From contig NZ_BAZW01000015.1 of assembly GCF_000974365.1 (NCBI RefSeq), positions 1-64,000 on the forward strand: a DNA stretch of 64,000 nt. The letters are read 5' to 3'. The translations under genes were made by a program, and so were the position numbers. This stretch comes from Geofilum rubicundum JCM 15548. GTDB lineage: Bacteria; Bacteroidota; Bacteroidia; Bacteroidales; Marinilabiliaceae. Shown here in pieces: positions 1 to 9,738 of the stretch. The notes under the pieces are model-generated. The model ran no database searches. It had not been told where the DNA came from and saw nothing but the letters and a program-made list of their open reading frames with translations. The first letter of the stretch is position 1, and each line of letters begins with the position of its first letter.

Positions 1-772
1 TTCCTTTTTCATCCACCATGGGATTGATGCTGCTCACCCGGCCCTCAAACTTTTCGCCCTGCAGGGCAAAAGGCCGCAGCTCCACCAGCTGTCCCTGCTC
101 AACCCCCGCCAGTTCCGTCTCCAGCAAATAAAACACCAGGTGCATACTGCTCAAATCCAGAATGTCACAAAACTTTTGAAAAGCCGTAGAAGGATTGTGC
201 ACCCGGGCCTCCAGATTGGTAACCACCCCTGTGATGGGCGCCTTGATCGAGGTTGTCTCAAAATTGCGGCGCGCCTCCTCCAGGGAAATCTCCGCCGAAT
301 TAAATCCGCTGCGCAGTTTTGCCATCCGCAGCTGGTCTTCCGGAATTTTTAAAGAATCCTGAATCCGATACCCAAAACCCAAAAGCCGGTCCTCCAAATC
401 AATCATGGACTGCTGGTACTTGTTCTGTGCCTCATCCAGCCGCTTTTGATAGGTAAAAGGCTCCACCGAGCCCAATACTTGTCCGGCACTCACCCGCTCG
501 CCCTCCCGGACATGCACCGCCTTAATTTGCTCCTGCACCACAAAAGGCACCACCGCCTTGCGTTGCGCCTCCAACTGGCCGTTGCTCACCAGCTCCAGCT
601 CAAAAGCACCCCGTTCCACCGGCGTAACCGCCACCCGGGTTTCCGGAGGCTCCACATACGACAAGCGGGCCGCATCAGCGGCATCCGCGGCAGCATCCTC
701 ACCGCCTTTGGAAGAAGAACAGGCATAAAAAGCGCTGGTAATAACTAAAAGAACAAGAGATTTCGTCAACAT
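1..772 (-). CDS. HlyD/AcrA-type efflux periplasmic adaptor (3' truncated)
   Basis: Partial gene running off the left edge; about 257 N-terminal residues are visible. It starts MLTKSLVLLVITSAFYACSS, a lipoprotein signal with lipobox FYAC, so the protein should be anchored in the inner membrane facing the periplasm. It then shows the membrane-fusion-protein layout: a first beta/lipoyl half (AQRKAVVPF, VREGERVSAGQVLGSVEP), a helical hairpin around residues 115-170, and the second lipoyl half (TSIKAPITGVVTNLEARV). Family role: bridges an RND or ABC inner-membrane pump to a TolC channel. The pump partner would lie left of the window. A TolC-type gene is present at 12092-13567 but is not adjacent, so pairing is only a guess. 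Confidence 0.88.
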   Translation of the reverse strand, partial: MLTKSLVLLVITSAFYACSSSKGGEDAAADAADAARLSYVEPPETRVAVTPVERGAFELELVSNGQLEAQRKAVVPFVVQEQIKAVHVREGERVSAGQVLGSVEPFTYQKRLDEAQNKYQQSMIDLEDRLLGFGYRIQDSLKIPEDQLRMAKLRSGFNSAEISLEEARRNFETTSIKAPITGVVTNLEARVHNPSTAFQKFCDILDLSSMHLVFYLLETELAGVEQGQLVELRPFALQGEKFEGRVSSINPMVDEKG

Positions 773-920
773 AGCAGGTCTTTGGTATAAGGGATTAAAG
801 ACTATTTAAGATTTAAAGATAATAATTCTTATAAGCGGTCAACCTTCTGCCACCAGAAATATGCTTTAAAGGTTGCCCTTAGGACCTGAATCAAAAAAAG
901 ATTATCGATGAAGACAACCC

Positions 921-2018
921 TATCATTCAAACTTTGGTCGGTAAAACACCAGTGCCGAATTAGAGTCATAACTAAGATCGTCCGGAATAGAAAAGCTTAT
1001 TTCTTCTTTGTTGTCAACCAGGCCTGTCACGTCTAACCAAGTAATATTGCTGTTTTGGTGATGACCAATGGATGACCTCAAATAGGTCCATTGGAATAAA
1101 TCATTTTCCAAACTGTTGTTAAAAATATTTTTAATATTTTTCTCCGGATTGTAAAAACAAAAATGTCCACTTCTTTTGAATTCGAATTCAAAAGAGATGT
1201 ACTCTTCGTTATAAATGAATGAAGAGACATTGTACATCTTTTGCGGCCTAGGATGATTAAATGAATTGTATGCATTTTGTTTTAGGCGTTCTTCAATTTC
1301 ATTATCTGTCATTGGTTTTTCAAAATTAATAATGTATTCAGGTGTCATCAGGTTTTGGCTTACTGTATAAATAGTGTCATTATAAAAGCGGGATAGAAAC
1401 ATTTTTCCAGACGTGTTTTTTGTTAAATTTCTATGGTTTGAAACGTCCAATGTTCCCAATCTCGTAATATGAGAAGAAATAAAAGCCTGTTTGCTTAAGT
1501 TATACAGATGATAATGATAGTGTGCCGAAGGATGATAGAATAGAATTGTTTCACTATTGATCACGCTGAAGTATGGATAATCTGGATCAAGTGGGATATC
1601 ATCGGTCCAATTTATGTCAATCGACTTTTCAAGTTTTAAGTTCTTATCTAAAACGAAGAATTGGTTGGGCTCTGCAAAAACATACATTTTATCTCGGAAA
1701 AATGATGCATCAAAAATTTCAAGATATTCCTGGGGACCTCTACCAATAGCATTGTATGAATTTATAAAATTTCCCTTCCTGTCAAAGCAAAAAATGCTTT
1801 TGGCTGAATGTCTGTCAACTACAAAGATTCGATCCTCGGATACCAGGACTTTGTCGATTTTTCCAATAATCGATTCATCTGTGTATTCCAAAAAGACCAG
1901 AGAATCGATTGAAATAACATCTGACAGTTTCCCACTATCAATGATGTCACTCTCCTTTACCTCAATGGTTAGGATGTCTTGTGAAGATGGTTTGGACTCT
2001 TGCGTTGTTCTATTGCAC
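921..2018. repeat. Long direct repeat, copy 1 (paired with 3477-4574)
   Basis: This ~1.1-kb stretch is almost base-for-base repeated at 3477-4574 with a constant offset of 2556 and no indels that I can see. It covers nearly the whole propeller gene 923-2062 from its stop codon to just behind the lipobox; homology stops abruptly within the signal-peptide region. The intervening gene (2249-3418) is a more distant paralogue, so the array is A-B-A'. Confidence 0.9.
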
Positions 2019-2062
2019 GCACCAAAAATTAAAATGGCAATAAGCAAATAGGTTGTTTTCAT
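923..2062 (-). CDS. 6-bladed beta-propeller lipoprotein (copy A)
   Basis: 379-residue putative lipoprotein of the 6-bladed beta-propeller family expanded in Bacteroidota. I chose the ATG at 2062 because it gives MKTTYLLIAILIFGACNR, a compact signal with lipobox IFGAC; an upstream in-frame extension of 44 residues lacks signal character. The family hallmark is the first-blade motif (here GRGPQEY), preceded by a DRHSAKSIFCFDRKG strand. These proteins are predicted to sit on the outer membrane or periplasmic face; their ligands are largely unknown. It is nearly identical to the gene at 3479-4618, and most differences are conservative. Confidence 0.85.
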   Translation of the reverse strand: MKTTYLLIAILIFGACNRTTQESKPSSQDILTIEVKESDIIDSGKLSDVISIDSLVFLEYTDESIIGKIDKVLVSEDRIFVVDRHSAKSIFCFDRKGNFINSYNAIGRGPQEYLEIFDASFFRDKMYVFAEPNQFFVLDKNLKLEKSIDINWTDDIPLDPDYPYFSVINSETILFYHPSAHYHYHLYNLSKQAFISSHITRLGTLDVSNHRNLTKNTSGKMFLSRFYNDTIYTVSQNLMTPEYIINFEKPMTDNEIEERLKQNAYNSFNHPRPQKMYNVSSFIYNEEYISFEFEFKRSGHFCFYNPEKNIKNIFNNSLENDLFQWTYLRSSIGHHQNSNITWLDVTGLVDNKEEISFSIPDDLSYDSNSALVFYRPKFE

Positions 2063-2248
2063 ACAATTCGGTTTATTGTTTCTTAATTTTTTTAGTGAGC
2101 TGCAAACCGTTCTGCCATTTTTAGATAACAATCGCAAACAAAACCAATCCCAAGGGATTTCTTCTTCAAATAGCTTATCAACATATGTTATCAAATTGGT
2201 CTTCTGAAGACAGAGTGATGATGGATGTTTATTTACAATTAACCCAAT

Positions 2249-3418
2249 CTATTGGATTTGAACCAAAAAGGGATTATCCTCAATGGTAATATCAATGGGG
2301 TGGCCTCCAATAGTAACCGTTTTTGTGCTTTCAAATTCATCCTTCCCAAACAAGTCCGTTGGATTACAAGCAAATACTAGAGTATTATCCTGGCTGCCCA
2401 TCGGATATTTAAATGAATTTATATCGGGGAGGTTAAAAAAGTAGGAAATATTTGGGTGGCAATAGACTTTATCAGGATAGTTAGTATCAAAAACATAGCA
2501 GCTACGTTGATTATCATCCAACCCAATTAGAAAATAATCTTTGTGATGGGCTACATAAAGAAGGTTGGGCGCGTAATTCTTAAGTTTTGCTTTTGCCCTA
2601 AAGGAGCTTCTTTCTTCAGCAAATAATTTTTTGATAAGGGCATCCGGCACCTTTTTATCTCCGATTTCATAACTGTATAGGAGTTTGAAATCATCGCCAT
2701 CATATTTGAACAATCCAAATATGTCGGGCGTGAAAAAATATAGCTCATTGCTCTTTTCAAAAAAAGAATACGTAGGTATAAAATTAGTTGATAAAGGATA
2801 AGGACTAAAATCATTCGGAACATACCGTTGGGTGATTTTTTCTTCTTTGAAATTGTATTGCCCGACATAGCTTTTCTCGGATTTACCCACATAATTTGAA
2901 ATAAGAAACAGCATATCTTGTTCGGAATAAAGATGCATGCTGTAGAATTCATCTAATTGTGATTTACGTATAAAGTTTCCGTCAAAATCATACTCCAGAA
3001 TAAATCGGCAGTCGTCTAAAACAAATACTGTTTGCCTGGTTCTATTGATATCAAAAGATATGGCTTGTAATACCTCTCCGGGACCTCTTCCTTTGGGTAG
3101 TTTTGTTAGGAACTTTCCTTCACCATCAAAGAAATGAAGATTAAAATCTGACAAAACAAAAATTCTGTCAGATGTCATCTCAATATAAGCTTTCTGGATG
3201 CCGCTTAATAGTGATTCTTCCGTTTCTTCGAGTCTTATTATATTTATGTCTGCTTCTTGAAGAATTAAATCAGTATTGCTTGCTGCCTCGTCTAGTTCTA
3301 TGACACCCAACGCAGGTGAAAAGCTGCTTTTCTTGCTGCATGAATTCAGGAGAAGGAGGATTAGGACGAAAAATAATAACGGGTTTTTCATATTCATGGA
3401 TAAGAATAGGTTTTTCAT
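2249..3418 (-). CDS. 6-bladed beta-propeller lipoprotein
   Basis: 389-residue paralogue between the two near-identical copies A and A'. Signal peptide of about 27 residues ends in lipobox LLNSC; three Met codons (3418, 3397, 3391) could start it and all give a usable lipoprotein signal. The first-blade motif is GRGPGEV, followed by repeated blade-like strands (hydrophobic-Asp-hydrophobic, e.g. FVLDDCRFILEYDFDGNF). It is clearly diverged from A/A', so it was not part of the recent duplication. Function unknown; likely an outer-membrane-associated ligand-binding or sensor lipoprotein, by family only. Confidence 0.82.
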   Translation of the reverse strand: MKNLFLSMNMKNPLLFFVLILLLLNSCSKKSSFSPALGVIELDEAASNTDLILQEADINIIRLEETEESLLSGIQKAYIEMTSDRIFVLSDFNLHFFDGEGKFLTKLPKGRGPGEVLQAISFDINRTRQTVFVLDDCRFILEYDFDGNFIRKSQLDEFYSMHLYSEQDMLFLISNYVGKSEKSYVGQYNFKEEKITQRYVPNDFSPYPLSTNFIPTYSFFEKSNELYFFTPDIFGLFKYDGDDFKLLYSYEIGDKKVPDALIKKLFAEERSSFRAKAKLKNYAPNLLYVAHHKDYFLIGLDDNQRSCYVFDTNYPDKVYCHPNISYFFNLPDINSFKYPMGSQDNTLVFACNPTDLFGKDEFESTKTVTIGGHPIDITIEDNPFLVQIQ

Positions 3419-3476
3419 TTAGTAGAAGCAATAGAAAACTGGTGGAGCTTGGAGAATTGGTATATTATATTTCCCA

Positions 3477-4574
3477 TATCATTCAAACTTTGGTCGGTAA
3501 AACACCAGTGCCGGATTAGAGTCATAACTAAGATCGTCCGGTATAGAAAAGCTTATTTCTTCTTTGTTGTCAACCAAGCCTGTCACTTCTAACCAAGTAA
3601 TATTGCTGTTTTGGTGATGACCAATTGACGACCTCAAATAGGTTCCTTGGAATAAATCATTTTCCAAACTGTTATTAAATATTTTCATAATATTTTTCTC
3701 CGGATTGTAAAAACAAAAATGTCCACTTCTTTTGAATTCGAATTCAAAAGAGATGTACTCTTCATTATAAATGAATGAAGAGACATTGTACATCTTTTGC
3801 GGCCTAGGATGATTAAATGAATTGTATGCATTTAGTTTTAGGCGTTCTTCAATTTCATTATCTGTCATTGGTTTTTCAAAATTAATAATGTATTCAGGTG
3901 TCATCAGGTTTTCGCTTACTGTATAAATAGTGTCATTATAAAAGCGGGATAGAAACATTTTTCCAGACGTGTTTTTTGTTAAATTTCTCTGGCTTGAAAC
4001 GTCCAATGTTCCCAATCTCTTAATATGAGAAGAAATAAAAGCCTGTTTGCTTAAGTTATACAGATGATAATGATAGTGTGCCGAAGGATGACAGAATAGA
4101 ATTGTTTCACTATTGATCACGCTGAAGTATGGATAATCTGGATCAAGTGGGATATCAACGGTCCAATTTATGTCAATCGACTTTTCAAATTTTAAGTTCT
4201 CATCTAAAACGAAGAATTGGTTGGGGGCTGCAAAAACATACATTTTATCTCGGAAAAATGATGTATCAAATATTTCAAGATATTCCTGGGGACCTCTACC
4301 AATAGCATTGTATGAATTTATAAAATTTCCCTTCCTGTCAAAACAAAAAATGCTTTTGGCTGAATGTCTGTCAACTACATAGATTCGATCTTCGGATACC
4401 AGGACTTTGTCGATTTCTCCAATAATCGATTCATCAGTGTATTCCAAAAAGACCAGAGAATCGATTGAAATAACATCTGACAGTTTCCCATTAACAATGA
4501 AGTCACTCTCCTTAACATCAATGGTTACTATGTCTGGGGACAATGTTTTTGAATCTTGCGTTGTTCTATTGCAG
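3477..4574. repeat. Long direct repeat, copy 2 (paired with 921-2018)
   Basis: Second copy of the ~1.1-kb repeat described at 921-2018, same orientation. Recombination between the copies would delete 2249-3418 together with one copy. The high identity implies recent duplication or ongoing gene conversion. Confidence 0.9.
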
Positions 4575-4618
4575 GAGGCCAGAAATAAAACGGCCATTAC
4601 CAAAAAGGTCAGATTCAA
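3479..4618 (-). CDS. 6-bladed beta-propeller lipoprotein (copy A'), probable TTG start
   Basis: Near-identical partner of 923-2062 with the same GRGPQEY motif. The start is unusual: the codon that aligns with copy A's ATG is TTG (4618-4616), giving MNLTFLVMAVLFLASCNR with lipobox LASC. The only upstream ATG (4720) would add a 34-residue extension rich in Phe and Lys with no signal character, and the internal Met before AVLFLASC leaves almost no signal. Translation may be reduced relative to copy A, or the long form may be used. Function as for the family: predicted surface or periplasmic lipoprotein of unknown ligand. Confidence 0.78.
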   Translation of the reverse strand: MNLTFLVMAVLFLASCNRTTQDSKTLSPDIVTIDVKESDFIVNGKLSDVISIDSLVFLEYTDESIIGEIDKVLVSEDRIYVVDRHSAKSIFCFDRKGNFINSYNAIGRGPQEYLEIFDTSFFRDKMYVFAAPNQFFVLDENLKFEKSIDINWTVDIPLDPDYPYFSVINSETILFCHPSAHYHYHLYNLSKQAFISSHIKRLGTLDVSSQRNLTKNTSGKMFLSRFYNDTIYTVSENLMTPEYIINFEKPMTDNEIEERLKLNAYNSFNHPRPQKMYNVSSFIYNEEYISFEFEFKRSGHFCFYNPEKNIMKIFNNSLENDLFQGTYLRSSIGHHQNSNITWLEVTGLVDNKEEISFSIPDDLSYDSNPALVFYRPKFE

Positions 4619-5037
4619 ATTATTTGGAATGGCTTTAAAAGTTTGAGGGGCTGCAATAAAGGGGCAGAAAGAAAACTTTGCTTTTGCAAAGGAATGGAAC
4701 CGGAAGAAGGGTGTCCGCATGGATAGGTCTTAAGGATTAAATAATGAAAATTGAACGATTCACCAATAATAAGGTTAACACAAATTTGCAAAAAATAGCT
4801 TTTGGTTTCAAATATTTCATCTGCAATAATGAGGTAATTGAATTTTGTGATAGCCTTTGTTGAAAACGTCGTAACTCCATAGGGCGTTTATTCGTTGAAT
4901 CTTAACATTTAGGTTATTTATCCGACTTAGGTGTTGTTTGTTAAAAAAGAGACAGCAGATTTTAATTATGTGACACAGGAGTTGTTAAAAAAAGGCAAAT
5001 TTTGAAGTCGCTTAGAAACCGTTTAAATATTACTCAA
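4619..5037. other. Intergenic region between divergent genes
   Basis: AT-rich gap between the minus-strand copy A' and the plus-strand GH43 gene. An in-frame extension of copy A' reaches 4720 but does not look like signal or mature protein. I see no RNA gene or clear inverted repeat. It should hold the promoter of the GH43 gene, but no convincing TTG/TAnnTTTG pair was found. Confidence 0.5.
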
Positions 5038-7230
5038 ATGATGACTACCAGATTTTTATGGGCTTTTGTGGCAGTGTTGCTAACAGCAATGACCGCATGT
5101 CAAAACGAAGAAGGTTTGCGCCTGCACTATGATTTTAGCAGGACAACTGATGCGGGAACCACCGTTAAAGATGCAAGCGGGAATGGATATTCCGGAAAAG
5201 TACACAATGAGGCCTCTTTTGAGACCCTTGGAAACATTGGCGTTCTGAATCTGGGTGAAAATAACGGCTATCTGGATATGGGTCTTAAGGCTGGTGAACT
5301 GATTAACCAATTGGAAGATTTCACCATCGCCCTTTATCTCTTTGTCGATGAAGATACCGATCTGAACGCCCATGGTAATTTTGTCTGGAATTTTGGCAAC
5401 TCCGACAACATGGCTACGGACCAAAATGGCTCCATGTTCTTTTCTGCCCGAACCACCGGTTACACCATATCCCGCAGACATTGGTCCGGCGAAGAGGTGG
5501 TCAGCCGCTCCCGGACTTTCCCTAAAGGACAATGGCACCATATTGCTTACGTGCAATCCGGCGGCACCGGAACCATTTACTTTGACGGATCCCGCACGGC
5601 TCAGGGGGCTTTGTCGCTTCTTCCTTCCGTACTTGGTGAAACCACCCATAATTATATCGGAAAATCCTCTTACAGAGGAGATGCCTACCTGAAAAATGCC
5701 AAATTGGCCGAGTTTAAAATTTATGACAGGGCATTGAAGGATGAGGAGATGGATCGTTTTATTGAGCTTACGAAAAAGCTTCAGGAAGCTACCATCGAGC
5801 AACAGTTAAAGGCAACTGCTGAAAATGTATTCTCAGGTGAGTTGAAAAATGTCGTGGCCGATATCGATTTGCCCACTTCTGCTGCCTCTGAAATAACCAT
5901 TACCTGGCGTTCATCCAACCCCGATGCTTTGTCTGCCATAGGGGCCATCAAACGTCCTGAAACAGGGGCAAAGCCGGCCAATGTGACGCTAACCGGTGAG
6001 TTTACGAAAAACGGCCAGTCCTATTCAAAGGATTACAATGTAATGATTAGCCCATGGTTAAGTGATCAGGCAGCCGTTGAAAAAGATGCAGAAAATTTGG
6101 AGATTTCCGGAAATCTCAATAATCTTCGCTCCGACCTTGATTTGCCCTCGATAGGCATTGAAGGCGCCAGCATTCAATGGCAATCTTCACAGCCCGATTT
6201 TCTGTCAAATAGTGGCGAATTGCTTAGCTTATCTCCCACAGGAAAGGGCCAACAGAAGGTTTTATTGACCGCAGAAGTTTCAAAAGGCAGTGAATCGGTC
6301 ACCAGAGATTTTGAAGTACATGTGGCCGAAGACGAAGGCCATGTGGCCTATCTCTTTTCCTACTTTATTGGTAACGGTCCGGGCGAAGAGGCCATTTTTT
6401 ATTCCATCAGTCAAGATGGCTACAACTTTAAAGCTTTAAACAACAATCGCCCCATAATTGCCGCCGATACCATCAGTTCCCGTGGCGGCGTGCGTGACCC
6501 TCACATCTTAAGGGCTCCCGATGGCTATTTTTACATGGTGGTCACCGACTTGTATGTCCCCAATGATGGCTGGTCGGGCAACGAAGCCATGGTGTTTCTG
6601 AAGTCCGATGATTTGGTCAACTGGACCCACTCTGTCGTTAACATTGCAGAGAACTTCTCTGAATTCGAAGATGTTCTGAGGGTTTGGGCGCCCCAAAGCT
6701 ATTATGATGAGGAAGAAGGCAAAATCATGGTCTATTGGTCCATGCTTCAGCCGGGAGGTTATGACATCATTTACTATGCCTACGCCAATGAAGATTTTAC
6801 CGGACTCGAAACGGTGCCCCAACAATTGCTGTATCATCCCGATGAGGTCGCCTGCATCGATGGTGATATCGTTTATAAAGATGGCATTTACAACTTGTTC
6901 TTTAAAACCGAGGGCGCCGGTAACGGCATTAAAAGAGCCGTTTCAGACCGGCTCACTGAAGGCTATGAAGTGCAGGAACCCTTCCTTCAGAAGACCAATG
7001 ATGCGGTAGAAGGCTCCTGTGTTTTCCGACTCATCAACACCGACACCTACATTCTGATGTATGATGTGTATTCACGGGGAACCTATCAGTTTACAAAATC
7101 CACAGACCTTGAAAGCTTTGAAATCATTGATGAAAGTATATCCATGGACTTCCACCCGCGTCACGGAACCGTTATCCCAATCACTCAGGATGAGCTAAAC
7201 GCCATCACCAAAAAATGGGGCAGGCCATAA
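5038..7230 (+). CDS. LamG + Ig-like + GH43-type glycosidase lipoprotein
   Basis: 730-residue secreted lipoprotein, predicted to cleave a plant- or algal-type glycan such as an arabinan or xylan side chain (family inference). Start at ATG 5038 gives MMTTRFLWAFVAVLLTAMTAC, a good lipobox signal; an in-frame TTG at 5002 is possible. Order: concanavalin-like LamG domain (about residues 30-240, ending in KIYDRALKDEEM, typical of LamG3), two bacterial Ig-like domains (about 255-435, with ITWRSSNPDAL and IQWQSSQPDFL), then a five-bladed GH43-like catalytic domain to the end, with the nucleophile-side motif GGVRDPHILRAPDGYFYMVV and a later VEGSCVF that may carry the acid Glu. It is the only plus-strand gene in the first 34 kb and is closed by a strong terminator. 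No SusC/SusD pair is visible, so it is not part of a standard polysaccharide utilisation locus here. Confidence 0.85.
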   Translation: MMTTRFLWAFVAVLLTAMTACQNEEGLRLHYDFSRTTDAGTTVKDASGNGYSGKVHNEASFETLGNIGVLNLGENNGYLDMGLKAGELINQLEDFTIALYLFVDEDTDLNAHGNFVWNFGNSDNMATDQNGSMFFSARTTGYTISRRHWSGEEVVSRSRTFPKGQWHHIAYVQSGGTGTIYFDGSRTAQGALSLLPSVLGETTHNYIGKSSYRGDAYLKNAKLAEFKIYDRALKDEEMDRFIELTKKLQEATIEQQLKATAENVFSGELKNVVADIDLPTSAASEITITWRSSNPDALSAIGAIKRPETGAKPANVTLTGEFTKNGQSYSKDYNVMISPWLSDQAAVEKDAENLEISGNLNNLRSDLDLPSIGIEGASIQWQSSQPDFLSNSGELLSLSPTGKGQQKVLLTAEVSKGSESVTRDFEVHVAEDEGHVAYLFSYFIGNGPGEEAIFYSISQDGYNFKALNNNRPIIAADTISSRGGVRDPHILRAPDGYFYMVVTDLYVPNDGWSGNEAMVFLKSDDLVNWTHSVVNIAENFSEFEDVLRVWAPQSYYDEEEGKIMVYWSMLQPGGYDIIYYAYANEDFTGLETVPQQLLYHPDEVACIDGDIVYKDGIYNLFFKTEGAGNGIKRAVSDRLTEGYEVQEPFLQKTNDAVEGSCVFRLINTDTYILMYDVYSRGTYQFTKSTDLESFEIIDESISMDFHPRHGTVIPITQDELNAITKKWGRP

Positions 7231-7253
7231 CCTGACTTAGAATTATCATTAAG

Positions 7254-7283
7254 AAAGGGTAGGCGCTTGTCCTACCCTTTTTT
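7254..7283 (+). terminator. Intrinsic terminator after the GH43 gene
   Basis: Perfect 10-bp stem (AAAGGGTAGG / CCTACCCTTT) around a 7-nt loop CGCTTGT, followed by further T residues, 24 bp after the stop codon. With an A/T tract on both sides it may work in both directions, shielding the convergent propeller gene ending at 7361. Confidence 0.9.
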
Positions 7284-7360
7284 GGCTTATAGACCTGGCT
7301 TGTTAATGAGCACATCTTTGATAGGATGGGGATAGGTGGCCCCGGCAGTGCCTGCGGGCA

Positions 7361-8560
7361 CTAAAAATCCCTAAAAGTAAAAAGGCAAATAATGGAGTTG
7401 TCGGTATCCGTAATATTTTCAAATCCTTTAATCTTCTGATAAAAAAATGGATTGTTGGTTTCCAGGTCAGAGGGATTATCATCTTTTATCATCTTAACCC
7501 GGTCCACGTCGTCTGACGCAATGATCCCGATGGCACCGTTATCGGTCAATTGAATGTCTTGAGGATACAGAGTACTCCAATGAGGGGGTGAACTCCTAAG
7601 AATCTTAATTTCCTGCGTTTTCAATGAATAAAGGACGTTCTTTAATGTCATTCCGTAAGGTACATTTAGCAACAAAAAATCGTCAGATATACTCATGCTT
7701 GTCAATCCATACATGACTATATCCTGATTATCTCTAAAGAATGACCAGGTATCATCTAAGGGCTTACTGAATAGCTGTTCTCTTATATGGGGTAATAGTG
7801 CACTTTTACCATAGTCTAAAACAAATGCAGGCTGTAAAAAGGAATCGGTTATAAGGTAAATAGTATCAGAACCAAAGTAGTTGAAATAGTTTTCTGCTTT
7901 ATTTGAAGAAAAATACTTGCTTTCCTGCATTTCAAATTTAAGCAAGCTGTTAGAGCTTGGGTGGTCACTATATATGACCTTACCCTCAGAATCGTATTGA
8001 AAAAATACTTTTGATTGCTTTCTGGCAAACCGTTCCAAAGATACGCCATTAAACCTGCCAGCATTATAACTTATCTCGCTTGGGCCATGTCCGGAAAACT
8101 TCACCTGCCCAATATAACGACCATTGAAATCATACTTCTGAACCCTACCAAAGTCTAAAATTCCAATATGCGAGTCAACTGTATCCACATAAAAATCGGT
8201 AGCTTCTGTATATTCACCCGGTCCACGACCTTCAGCACTGATTTTAAATAAGAATTCTCCTTCCCTGTTAAATGCGAAAACTGCTTTTTGCTGATGTCTG
8301 TCCAGGATGTAAATAGTATCATTTATTAACAGAATTTTATCATAGGAACCTATTAAGCAATTCTCACTGCTTTCAAGTGGTATAAACTCAATGTCCTTAA
8401 TCACCGTATCTGGATCAACATAGGTAAGATTTTTCAAGTCTAAATCAATGTGGACAAGGTTTTCAGAAGCTCCTCTCGGCCGGAATTCATCCACCTTGTT
8501 ACGGTTCCTACAAGCGAAACAACATAAAAACACCAAAGAGAATAGAATTGCTTTTTTCAT
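7361..8560 (-). CDS. 6-bladed beta-propeller lipoprotein
   Basis: 399-residue member of the propeller lipoprotein family. Start at ATG 8560 gives MKKAILFSLVFLCCFACRNR, a textbook lipobox; an extension to 8623 runs into the neighbouring gene and lacks signal features. The blade motif GRGPGEYTEAT is intact and is preceded by DRHQQKAVFAFNREGEF. The C-terminal third contains the weak blade repeats usual for the family. It lies 50 bp downstream of the frameshifted BF3164-like gene and may be cotranscribed with it. Ligand unknown. Confidence 0.83.
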   Translation of the reverse strand: MKKAILFSLVFLCCFACRNRNKVDEFRPRGASENLVHIDLDLKNLTYVDPDTVIKDIEFIPLESSENCLIGSYDKILLINDTIYILDRHQQKAVFAFNREGEFLFKISAEGRGPGEYTEATDFYVDTVDSHIGILDFGRVQKYDFNGRYIGQVKFSGHGPSEISYNAGRFNGVSLERFARKQSKVFFQYDSEGKVIYSDHPSSNSLLKFEMQESKYFSSNKAENYFNYFGSDTIYLITDSFLQPAFVLDYGKSALLPHIREQLFSKPLDDTWSFFRDNQDIVMYGLTSMSISDDFLLLNVPYGMTLKNVLYSLKTQEIKILRSSPPHWSTLYPQDIQLTDNGAIGIIASDDVDRVKMIKDDNPSDLETNNPFFYQKIKGFENITDTDNSIICLFTFRDF

Positions 8561-8610
8561 GATATTACTAAAATACAACAAGATTGAACAGACAAAAAAG
8601 TTATGAAGGT

Positions 8611-9655
8611 CTATAGGCCCCACGTTGTCATATCGTATTCATAGAGTACAAGTTCTTCTTCATAGGGTGCATATCCATACATCCTTTTATTTTCATGATC
8701 AAATGCAACTGCACCAATAGCCCTATCCAACAATAACTTTTTCACAGGTACGCCATCCCAATCAAAAATAAGTAACTCAACTTTCTCCATCGTTTCTCCA
8801 TCCACCTCGCTTGCATTTAAGGCAAAAATGTGCTTGTCGTCAGCATGCATATTCCCAATGTAAATTTTAGGAGTTCCTGATTTATGAAGGAGAAAGGATT
8901 CCAGGTCTTCCATATAATCCGGATCATATGAAATTGTGTTTAGATGCGTTCCGGTGGTATCAAAAAAACTCAGGTAACCAACTGAATAGGATGATACTGC
9001 GAATTTGCCCAATGCTGCATTATAGCAAATTTCAGGATTAAATAAATAGTAATTCATATTCTCATCCGGTAATGGAAAATCCAGTTTAGGAAACTCAATA
9101 TCCGTAAAAGAATGATTTTCTTTGTTGTATAAGGAAAACCAGGACCCTTCTAATTCTACACAATTGAGATTTGCTGTTTCAAAAAAGACCCTTATGGGCC
9201 GGTTTTCCTTCAAGGTGTCATTAATTGGTGTGCTTGAATAGATGTACCGGTTTTCTTTTATGCTGTGTGCCAGATCCACTCTTGTCATAAGGCCTAAACT
9301 TCCATCATAAATATTTAGGTGAGAGTTAAACAAGTCAATATGTTCGAAAATTATTGGAGATTCAAATTCCGGGCCCCTGCCAACAGAAGAAAAATTGCCC
9401 AAAAGCTCATGGATTTTCTGCGCTATAAACAAATATTGGTTTTTCTTTTTTCATATCTAAAATCACCACGAACGAATCAATTACTTTCATTCCGTCTACC
9501 ACGAAATGTTTCATGGATTCAACCGGGTTCCCAGAGATTCTAACAGCCTCAGGGAATTCCTCTGGAACAGTGACAGGCAGATGGGAGCTCGCACGCTTAC
9601 AGCCCATTAAGACCCCGAGTATAAGCACCAAATGAATTATTTTTATTCTAATCAT
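8611..9655 (-). pseudogene. BF3164/TolB-like propeller lipoprotein, frameshifted
   Basis: Two reading frames together make one ~345-residue lipoprotein. The N-terminal part (9655 to about 9410) starts MIRIKIIHLVLILGVLMGC (lipobox VLMGC) and ends prematurely; the C-terminal part (about 9432-8611) continues with IHELLGNFSSVGRGP and the rest of the propeller. The break falls at a run of four T on the plus strand (9414-9417); one missing or extra base there restores the frame. The FxDGMKVIDSFVV-like strand and GRGP motif suggest the BF3164/TolB-like lipoprotein family, related to but distinct from its neighbours. It could be a genuine pseudogene or a sequencing indel. Confidence 0.75.
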
Positions 9656-9738
9656 TTTGTTGTAAATTATTTTTTAAAAAAACGGAGGGTTGTGTTTTTA
9701 AGTATTTAATGCTTTGGCTTGCTAGCTTATCTCCGACC

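Noticed and set aside
2063-2194. N-terminal extension of the propeller gene to 2194
   Set aside because: It would bury the lipobox signal at residue 45 behind a charged segment, unlike every other member of the array.
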